Assembly: GCF_005117025.1 (NCBI RefSeq)
Contig: NZ_SWCO01000001.1
Span: 744,001-808,000, forward strand
Direction of reading: 5' to 3'
Source: Alteromonas portus
GTDB lineage: Bacteria; Pseudomonadota; Gammaproteobacteria; Enterobacterales; Alteromonadaceae
DNA: 64,000 bases
Under the pieces are notes generated by a model. It saw nothing but the letters and a program-made list of their open reading frames with translations. It searched no databases and was not told where the DNA came from. Of the stretch, positions 57,619 through 64,000 are shown piece after piece. Each line of letters starts with the position of its first letter. Position 1 is the first letter of the stretch. The translations under genes were made by a program, and so were the position numbers.

Positions 57619-58914
57619 TTAGTGGTCGTTATTAGACTCTCTAGGTGCAACATAGTATTCAGGCATGATCCTGACGGTCTTTATCATGCTTTCAGAAATG
57701 TCTACAATTTCCAACGGATAACCCGCTAAGCGCACGCTTACTTTGTTCTCAGGAATATCTTCGAGATACTCAAGCAATAAACCATTAAGGGTTTTAGGGC
57801 CCTCTGTGGGCAAGTTCCAATCCATTTCTCGGTTTAATTCACGGACGTTGGCACTACCATCAACCAATACCGAACCGTCTTGCTGGACGTGTGCTTCTTT
57901 ACTGTGATCTGGAACCATACTGGTTGTAAAGTCACCGATAATCTCTTCAAGAATATCTTCTAACGTCACTAGACCCATGATGTCGCCATACTCATCAACA
58001 ACCAAAGCAATGCGCTCTTTTTCCGCTTGGAACTTGTACATCAAGGTATGCAGCGGCGTAGATTCGGGAGTGTAGTAAATTTCTCGAACTGCGCGAAGCA
58101 AGCTCGACTTAGTAAACTGATCTTTTGATAAAAGGCGCAGTGCGTCGCGCACGTGCACGAAGCCCACCGCATCATCAACACTGTCGCGGTACAATAAAAC
58201 GCGGGTGTGCTGAGCATGGGTCAATGCTTTTTGAATTTTTTTCCAGTCGTCGTTTATGTCGATGGCAAAAATTTCGGCGCGCGGCACCATGATATCTTCG
58301 GCCGTTACGCTTTCTAAGTCCAAAATGCTAACTAGCATATCTTGGTGTCGCTTAGGGATCATCGCCCCAGCTTCGAAAACCACGGTTCTTAACTCTTCTC
58401 GACTTAACGAGTCGTCACTTCCACTTGCAGGACTAATTCTTAGCAAAGCGAGAATGCCGTTTGTAATACCGTTAATCGCTGCCACAAAAGGGTACAACAA
58501 GGTAAGTAGTGGAAGCAGAATGATGGAGCTTGGGAATGCCACTTTTTCTGGATAGAGAGCCGCCAGTGTTTTCGGCGTTACTTCTGCAAAAATAAGTAAG
58601 ACCAGCGTTAAGCCAAACGTAGCAGCAAACAGCCCCCAATAGTCGCCGAATAAACGAATACAAAGTATGGTTGCAAGCGAGGACGCTGCAATATTAACTA
58701 AGTTGTTTCCTATAAGGATAAGGCCGATAAGGCGATCGGGGCGTTCTAAAAGTTTAGCAACACGTATAGCTGAGCGGTTGCCTTCTCCTTGCAAGTGCTT
58801 AAGTCGATAACGGTTTATCGACATCATGCCGGTTTCTGAACTAGAGAAATACGCAGATAGTAATATGAGTACGCCGAGCGCGATAAACAGCGTACTCGTT
58901 GATATGTCGTCCAA
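57619..58914 (-). CDS. CNNM/CorC-type membrane protein with CBS domains
   Basis: 431-residue hemolysin C/CorC family (UPF0053) protein similar to E. coli YfjD. The DUF21 membrane domain (about 1-180) starts with a TGMMSINRYRLKHLQ region. A CBS pair follows at about 200-330, with EDIMVPRAEIFAIDI and VVDEYGDIMGLVTLEDILEE. A CorC_HlyC C-terminal domain covers about 345-420. Probable Mg2+ or Co2+ transport or efflux. In E. coli yfjD lies near ypjD and ffh, as here. Confidence 0.9.
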   Translation of the reverse strand: MDDISTSTLFIALGVLILLSAYFSSSETGMMSINRYRLKHLQGEGNRSAIRVAKLLERPDRLIGLILIGNNLVNIAASSLATILCIRLFGDYWGLFAATFGLTLVLLIFAEVTPKTLAALYPEKVAFPSSIILLPLLTLLYPFVAAINGITNGILALLRISPASGSDDSLSREELRTVVFEAGAMIPKRHQDMLVSILDLESVTAEDIMVPRAEIFAIDINDDWKKIQKALTHAQHTRVLLYRDSVDDAVGFVHVRDALRLLSKDQFTKSSLLRAVREIYYTPESTPLHTLMYKFQAEKERIALVVDEYGDIMGLVTLEDILEEIIGDFTTSMVPDHSKEAHVQQDGSVLVDGSANVRELNREMDWNLPTEGPKTLNGLLLEYLEDIPENKVSVRLAGYPLEIVDISESMIKTVRIMPEYYVAPRESNNDH

Positions 58915-59078
58915 TTAATGGGTTCCTGTCTTAACTTAGGCTTCAAATGTATTGATTTGAGGTCCGAGTTTCAAGGGAAAATTGCCAATGTCCTTCTAAT
59001 TAATTAGAAAATACTAACATGTGATCAGCGCCGCAGAGCAATGCTCGGCGGCCAACGTAGCAGAGGATAAATTGCATT

Positions 59079-59870
59079 TTAAAGAAGAAATTCGCGAACT
59101 AACTTGCTACCAAAATAGGCGAGAGACAATAGCGTAACACCCAGTACCGTCATCACAATAACCTGACGTCCGCGCCAACCTCGAAGTTTCTGGCCTATTA
59201 AAAGAATAAGAAAAACCACGAGTGCGGCCGCTGATAGCACCGTTTTATGCGCGTAAGTTTTGTTAAACATATCTTCTAGAAAAACAAACCCGCTAATAAG
59301 TGAGACAATTAGTAGACAAGTGCCAGCAAGCAATAGCTTAAACAAAATATTTTCTACAAGCATTAAAGGCGGTAACGATGAATGCAGTAACGCTGCACCT
59401 TTTTGTTTTAATCGGTACGTAATGTACGACATTTGAAGCGCGTAGAGGAAGGCGATGACCAAAGTACAGTAGGCAAATAATGATAAACTGATATGGATAA
59501 CCAAGCCTGGCTGTAGCTCAATATGCATAATGTACGACACAGGAATAAACTGTGATGCAAGTACCGTAAGGCTTGCAAAACCAAACACTACAGGAAGTAG
59601 AATAAGATTGGGGATGGCACGGGCAAAAATAAGCATGGAAACGGTGATTATCCACGACACTAATGACAGCACGTTGGTTACACTCATGTCTTGCCCAGGC
59701 GCGACAATAATAACCTTGGTGAGAAAAGCGATATGTGCAATTGCCCCAAGACTAGCGATAGATAGCCCTAATCGCTTATTCGGGCCATCTTGGTGTACGA
59801 ATTTGCCAATAAGTACTGCCGCAGCTAAAGCGTAGAGTAAAGCAGCAGATATGGCGAAAAGGGTGTTCAT
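59079..59870 (-). CDS. CcsA-like cytochrome c assembly membrane protein (YpjD type)
   Basis: 263 residues with about eight hydrophobic helices, of the cytochrome_C_asm family seen in E. coli YpjD. The family's haem-handling region contains HISLSLFAYCTLVIAFLY in the middle and KTYAHKTVLSAAALVV near the C-terminus, with conserved His residues; the WWD motif of true CcsA/CcmF is not evident. Divergent from ffh with about 300 bases between. Role in the cell not established. Confidence 0.85.
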   Translation of the reverse strand: MNTLFAISAALLYALAAAVLIGKFVHQDGPNKRLGLSIASLGAIAHIAFLTKVIIVAPGQDMSVTNVLSLVSWIITVSMLIFARAIPNLILLPVVFGFASLTVLASQFIPVSYIMHIELQPGLVIHISLSLFAYCTLVIAFLYALQMSYITYRLKQKGAALLHSSLPPLMLVENILFKLLLAGTCLLIVSLISGFVFLEDMFNKTYAHKTVLSAAALVVFLILLIGQKLRGWRGRQVIVMTVLGVTLLSLAYFGSKLVREFLL

Positions 59871-60168
59871 GATGCGTCCTGTAATAGGTAGGTGATGTCT
59901 TCACCGACTGAGTCGGTATTGATACTGCAACTTGCAAGTAAATTCAACCATCTCCTTGATTTTGTTTGTTTCACACCCACTTTTAGTGGGGGTATAGAGT
60001 CATGGATAGTTAATTTTTACTTTATGTTTAATTCGAAATTTATACATCAAAGTTCGACAGCCCTTAGCGAAAAAGTTTAAAAATTTAACCGCAATTGTGG
60101 GTACGTTACCGTTCGCTTTTACGTTACAATGCGGGCATTACGTCTGAAATAAAAAGAAGTTTCATACT

Positions 60169-61608
60169 ATGTTTGAGAATTTATCAGAACGCTTAGGCCA
60201 GACATTACGAAATGTCAGCGGTAAAGGGCGTCTTACTGAAGACAATATTAAAGAAACGCTACGCGAAGTGCGCATGGCGCTGCTTGAAGCCGACGTAGCG
60301 CTGCCTGTCGTAAAAGCGTTCGTTGCGCAGGTAAAAGAGCGTGCAGTTGGTACCGAAGTTACCAAGAGCCTAAAGCCTGGCCAAGTATTTATTAAAATAG
60401 TTCAGTCTGAATTAGAGTCTGTGATGGGGGAGGCGAATGAAAAGCTGAACCTTGCAACTCAACCTCCAGCTGTTGTGCTTATGGCGGGCTTACAAGGTGC
60501 GGGTAAAACCACGTCTGTAGGTAAACTTGCCAAATACTTAACCGAGCGCGAGAAAAAGAAAGTGATGGTAGTGAGTGCCGACGTATACCGTCCGGCCGCT
60601 ATCAAGCAGCTTGAAACACTCGCCGGTGAAGTGAACGTAGCTTTCCATCCGTCAACGATTTTACAAAAGCCCATTGATATCGTTAACGACGCTATTGTTG
60701 AAGCGAAGAAAAATTTCTTCGACGTTCTACTAGTAGATACCGCGGGTCGTTTGCATGTCGATAACGACATGATGGACGAAATTAAAGAGCTTCACGCTGC
60801 AGTTAAGCCAATTGAAACCCTGTTCGTGGTTGATGCCATGACCGGTCAGGACGCTGCGAATACGGCAAAGGCGTTTAACGACGCGCTACCGCTAACCGGT
60901 GTAATACTGACCAAAGCAGATGGTGATGCACGAGGTGGTGCTGCACTGTCGGTTCGTCACATCACGGGTAAACCTATCAAGTTTATCGGTATGGGCGAAA
61001 AGGTTGATGCACTTGAGCCTTTCCACCCTGAGCGTATTGCGTCTCGTATCTTGGGCATGGGCGACGTACTTAGCCTTATCGAAGAGGTTGAGCGTAAAGT
61101 CGATAAGTCGAAAGCGGAAAAGCTGGCCAAGAAGGTACAGAAAGGAAAAGGCTTCGACCTGCAAGACTTTAAAGATCAGCTTGAGCAAATGAAGAACATG
61201 GGCGGCATGATGGGAATGCTTGATAAGCTTCCTGGCATGGGCGGTATGTCTGATAAAATCAAAGATCAGGCAAACGACAAGCAGTTTAACCAAATGGAAG
61301 CCATCATTAATTCGATGACACCAGCTGAACGTGCGCGCCCAGATATGATTAAAGGGTCGCGTAAGCGCCGTATAGCAGCCGGCTCAGGTACGCAAATTCA
61401 AGACGTAAACCGTTTACTTAAGCAGTTTACGCAAATGCAGAAAATGATGAAGAAGATGTCTGGCGGCGGCATGAAGAAGATGATGCGTCAGATGAAAGGC
61501 ATGATGCCTCCGGGTGGCGGTTTTGGAGGCCCAGGTGGTCCAGGCGGCCCGGGTGGATTCGGCGGCCCTGGCGGATTTGGTGGAGGCGGTGGCTTCCCAC
61601 CACGTTAA
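60169..61608 (+). CDS. ffh: Signal recognition particle protein Ffh
   Basis: GTPase that binds 4.5S RNA and signal sequences, targeting proteins to the membrane through FtsY. 479 residues (E. coli 453). The N domain is at 1-90. The G domain has GLQGAGKTTS at 107-116, DTAGRL near 191 and TKADGDARGG near 246. The M domain (about 320-435) holds the RNA-binding RPDMIKGSRKRRIAAGSG. A Gly/Pro/Phe-rich tail of about 35 residues (about 445-479) is longer than usual and consists of GGPGG and GGFGG units. Confidence 0.97.
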   Translation: MFENLSERLGQTLRNVSGKGRLTEDNIKETLREVRMALLEADVALPVVKAFVAQVKERAVGTEVTKSLKPGQVFIKIVQSELESVMGEANEKLNLATQPPAVVLMAGLQGAGKTTSVGKLAKYLTEREKKKVMVVSADVYRPAAIKQLETLAGEVNVAFHPSTILQKPIDIVNDAIVEAKKNFFDVLLVDTAGRLHVDNDMMDEIKELHAAVKPIETLFVVDAMTGQDAANTAKAFNDALPLTGVILTKADGDARGGAALSVRHITGKPIKFIGMGEKVDALEPFHPERIASRILGMGDVLSLIEEVERKVDKSKAEKLAKKVQKGKGFDLQDFKDQLEQMKNMGGMMGMLDKLPGMGGMSDKIKDQANDKQFNQMEAIINSMTPAERARPDMIKGSRKRRIAAGSGTQIQDVNRLLKQFTQMQKMMKKMSGGGMKKMMRQMKGMMPPGGGFGGPGGPGGPGGFGGPGGFGGGGGFPPR

Positions 61609-61636
61609 AAGACTGTCGCATTACTTAACAATGCTT

Positions 61637-61676
61637 AAAAACCTCAATTGCAGCAATGCATTGAGGTTTTTTTATT
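61637..61676 (+). terminator. Intrinsic terminator of ffh
   Basis: ACCTCAAT (61641-61648) pairs with ATTGAGGT (61660-61667), with A and T flanks and a T-rich run after it. Confidence 0.85.
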
Positions 61677-61795
61677 TTTTTGCATCCAGTATCACTCATC
61701 AGTCGTTTGGCTTGTTGAACAGGACGTGAGCAGTACTTATCGCATTGTGCGTTTAAGAAACGTCTCTTCGCGAATCAACAAGTACGGAGATGAAG

Positions 61796-63853
61796 ATGGA
61801 ATTCAATAAAACATCACAGCAAAAATTAAAATTGTCACTGTTGGCGACGGCAATGGTTCTCGCGCTAAGTGCCTGCGATGGTGACGATGGGACAGACGGC
61901 CTAAATGGTGTTGATGGAACAGATGGCGCACCGGGTCAAGATGGATCCCCAGGCTTTGCGTCTGCGACATTCTTGGTCGCAAATAATGGCGATGACAACC
62001 GCAATACGGTTACTTCGATTGACCAAAACGCAAATGTTTTATCTACGGTAACTACAGGAGCCAATGAGGGAATTGTATTCACGCAAAGCGGAAGTCTGGT
62101 ACAAGCCGGCGACAGTGATTTACCGTTATTAAGAACGCTTTGTAATTTTGAAGCACAAGCCGACTACATGATGAATGCAGGGCACGAGATAACGGGCGCA
62201 ACTACGGGCCTTGTTAACCCGAAAGGTATAGCATTTGCTGAAAATGCTGGCTTAGTTATGGTGGCTGACTTTAATGGTCAAAAAGTTAGTGTATTCGGTG
62301 GTCAAGCAGCAGGCAATGTTGCACCCATTGCAGAAATAATGACCTCAGCAAAACCATGGGATGTGGCCTATGACGAACAAAGCGATAGGTTGTTTGTTGC
62401 ACTGACCGATGGGACACTCGCGCTTTACGATAATGTCGCTGGTTCTGATTTTGCGCCCACAGTTATGCGTTCAGTGGTGCCTTCAGATGCAGACGGAAAC
62501 CAAATATCGATTAATCTGCACGGTATTGTCTATGAGCCTATGTCTAATCGTATGTTGTTATCTGACGTAGGTGACGCTGCTATTGCTGATGATGGTCAAA
62601 TTTTTGTTTTGGAAAATATTTCATCAGCTGATGGTGCTGTGGTACCAAGCAGAGTGATTGGCGGCGCATCGACCCAGCTTGGTAATCCGGTAGACATTGT
62701 TCTAACGGGTTCTGATCTTCGTGTGGCGGAAAAGTCCAATGACGCTATTTTAGTGTTTTCAAACATATTCAACGGCGCTAGTGGCGACGTTGCACCAACG
62801 CTATCAACGCCTTCAGTAAAACCAGAGTCGTTGGCCGAGTTAACTCAGCTGAACGAGATGAAAGACGCATCGGACGATGGCATAACTACCATGCCTATTA
62901 TGGGCCTTTCGGTATCAAGTAATCCTGCAAGCGAAGGTGCAACCACGGGGCAAGTAGCGCAATATAGCGCTGTACTTTCCAGTGAGCTAAGCACTTTTGA
63001 TGCAGGTATTAGTATTGAGAGTGCCGCTTTCACGGCAAGTGGCGATGGTGTCATCACCTTTGATGATGTGGATAGCTCAACAGGTGGCTTACTAGTAATC
63101 AACCGCTTGAAAACTATGCGCGATGGAATGACGTACAGCGATAGCTACGACCACATGATTATGGGGAGCGATACCGGACTGATTGCACCGAAAGGGCTAG
63201 ACATCGCCTCTGAAGCCGGTGTGGTATTTGTGGCTGATGTTAACGAAGCTACACCTGCCGTTCGCGTATTTTCGCCTTGTGCGTCAGGCAATGTTGCGCC
63301 TCTATTAACACTTGAAGCGGCCAACGGGGCGCGCCCTTGGGATGTGGATTACGACCCATCAACTGATAGTGCGTATCTGGCGTTAACTAACGGTTCGGTT
63401 GCCGTGTTTGAAGAGGTGATGCGCAAAATGGAAAGCGGTGAAACCGTAATTACGGGTGAAGACAGGCTGATTGTTCCTGCAAGTGGTGGGACAGCATTTG
63501 CCGCGCCAACCAATATTCACGGCATAGACTATGATAGCCAAAGCGATAGCTTGGTCATATCTGATGTAGGTAGCGCAGCAGACGCTACCGACGGAAAACT
63601 ATATGTAATCCCTGGCGCAGGCAATGCTAATGGCATAACTGATGTATCCGTGAATATTGCAGGACCGAACTCGATGTTGGGTAACCCGGTTGACTTGATG
63701 CTTAGCAATGGTCATGTATATGTTGCTGAAAAATCAAATGGCATGATCCTACGCTTTGATAATATCTTAAATGTAACCTCGGGCGATATCGCACCCACTT
63801 TCAGCATGATGTATCCCGCTCCAGAGTCGGTAAACGTGTTAACTGTAGACTAA
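61796..63853 (+). CDS. Lipoprotein with a collagen-like segment and duplicated propeller-like body
   Basis: 685 residues from ATG 61796, chosen over the ATG at 61790 because GGAG lies 6 bases upstream. Lipobox LSAC gives lipidation at Cys27. Nine Gly-X-Y triplets (Gly at 29 to 53) follow directly. The body holds two homologous halves of about 225 residues (about 125-345 and 454-685). Each has the patterns PKGIAFAENAGLVMVADFNG / PKGLDIASEAGVVFVADVNE, KPWDVAYDEQSD / RPWDVDYDPSTD, and LGNPVDIVLTG...VAEKSNDAILVF / LGNPVDLMLSN...VAEKSNGMILRF. NHL-type beta-propeller folding is likely. A surface or outer-membrane location is inferred; function unknown. Confidence 0.78.
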   Translation: MEFNKTSQQKLKLSLLATAMVLALSACDGDDGTDGLNGVDGTDGAPGQDGSPGFASATFLVANNGDDNRNTVTSIDQNANVLSTVTTGANEGIVFTQSGSLVQAGDSDLPLLRTLCNFEAQADYMMNAGHEITGATTGLVNPKGIAFAENAGLVMVADFNGQKVSVFGGQAAGNVAPIAEIMTSAKPWDVAYDEQSDRLFVALTDGTLALYDNVAGSDFAPTVMRSVVPSDADGNQISINLHGIVYEPMSNRMLLSDVGDAAIADDGQIFVLENISSADGAVVPSRVIGGASTQLGNPVDIVLTGSDLRVAEKSNDAILVFSNIFNGASGDVAPTLSTPSVKPESLAELTQLNEMKDASDDGITTMPIMGLSVSSNPASEGATTGQVAQYSAVLSSELSTFDAGISIESAAFTASGDGVITFDDVDSSTGGLLVINRLKTMRDGMTYSDSYDHMIMGSDTGLIAPKGLDIASEAGVVFVADVNEATPAVRVFSPCASGNVAPLLTLEAANGARPWDVDYDPSTDSAYLALTNGSVAVFEEVMRKMESGETVITGEDRLIVPASGGTAFAAPTNIHGIDYDSQSDSLVISDVGSAADATDGKLYVIPGAGNANGITDVSVNIAGPNSMLGNPVDLMLSNGHVYVAEKSNGMILRFDNILNVTSGDIAPTFSMMYPAPESVNVLTVD

Positions 63854-63870
63854 GAAAGCTATTTGTAATT

Positions 63871-63891
63871 GGGACGCTTTTAAAGCGTCCC
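63871..63891. terminator. Hairpin terminator overlapping the end of the right-edge gene
   Basis: GGGACGCTT (63871-63879) pairs with AAGCGTCCC (63883-63891) around loop TTA. T residues follow on the plus strand after the lipoprotein gene. The stem also contains the stop codon and last codons of the minus-strand gene at the right edge. Confidence 0.7.
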
Positions 63892-64000
63892 TTTCCTAAT
63901 CGCGAAATCCGCAAATTTAACCCGTTCTTCTTGTTGGCGTAACTTGTCGATTTCAGCGGTAGAGCGGTAAATTCCCCACTTAGGGCGCACAAAATCATCG
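63880..64000 (-). CDS. C-terminal fragment of an unidentified protein, possibly polysaccharide lyase-like
   Basis: Forty codons read from the right edge give DDFVRPKWGIYRS, then TAEIDKLRQQEERVKFADF, ending AIRKGTL and a TAA stop at 63882-63880. The frame is open to the window edge. An FVRPKWGIYRS followed by a helical linker and a VxFADF strand resembles the C-terminal end of jelly-roll polysaccharide lyases of the heparin lyase I fold, but only 40 residues are visible and the resemblance is from memory. Orientation converges on the lipoprotein gene. Confidence 0.4.
   Translation of the reverse strand, partial: DDFVRPKWGIYRSTAEIDKLRQQEERVKFADFAIRKGTL

Overview
The window reads as ordinary chromosome of a marine gammaproteobacterium, most likely Alteromonas or a close relative in the Alteromonadales. 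The signs are a complete rsxABCDGE-nth operon of the enterobacterial/Vibrio type, E. coli-like UvrB, FadI, FadJ and QueE proteins, several large exported peptidases, an SLC13 transporter serving sulfate assimilation, a sodium/proline symporter, and moderate G+C. No prophage, integron, insertion sequence or CRISPR array was found. I assign 44 protein genes (two cut by the window edges), two tRNA genes and a set of intrinsic terminators.

Layout. 1-1306: an exported M28 peptidase running off the left edge. 1464-8962: the Rsx/Rnf membrane electron-transport operon on the minus strand, ending in an nth gene that has lost two of its four iron-sulfur cysteines. 9156-9386: two identical tRNA-Asn genes behind one consensus promoter. 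9387-10335: about 1 kb without genes, holding an inverted pair of DnaA-box-like sites and a GATC cluster. 10336-15085: MATE exporter, uvrB and a LysR regulator. 15197-17610: divergent queC and queE (queuosine/7-deazaguanine synthesis) plus a periplasmic solute-binding-like protein. 17673-23270: asparagine synthetase, M28 lipoprotein peptidase, a DUF3025 protein and a Yip1-type membrane protein. 23551-29010: sulfate activation operon cysD-cysC-cysQ-cysN-SLC13. 29281-36279: putP, an exported diguanylate cyclase, an ECF sigma/DUF3379 anti-sigma pair, and a DUF885 lipoprotein. 36483-44011: the MoxR-DUF58-DUF4381-BatA-BatB/C-BatD operon. 44453-47924: fadI-fadJ anaerobic-type beta-oxidation operon with a FadR-like operator. 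48133-53457: two tiny proteins and a 1518-residue sensor with GGDEF and EAL domains. 53833-59870: M16 protease, sixA, a small protein, a CBS/CorC membrane protein and a CcsA-like protein. 60169-64000: ffh, a lipoprotein with a collagen-like segment and a duplicated propeller-type body, and the tail of another gene.

How the genes work together. The rsx operon uses membrane-bound flavin and Fe-S carriers to move electrons across the inner membrane. The cys operon activates sulfate to APS and PAPS and recycles PAP, probably fed by its own SLC13 importer. The Bat operon is a MoxR/VWA chaperone-like envelope system. fadIJ form the beta-oxidation multienzyme complex. Two c-di-GMP enzymes with large periplasmic sensor regions and one ECF sigma/anti-sigma pair supply envelope signalling.

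I did not find a clear-cut new system. The points that deserve a check are the DnaA-box/GATC region in the gene-free kilobase, the partly Fe-S-less Nth inside the rsx operon, the insertion in RsxG and nine-fold repeat in RsxC, the exported 55-residue protein, and the lipoprotein inserted downstream of ffh. All functional calls rest on reading motifs and gene order by eye; no database search was possible.
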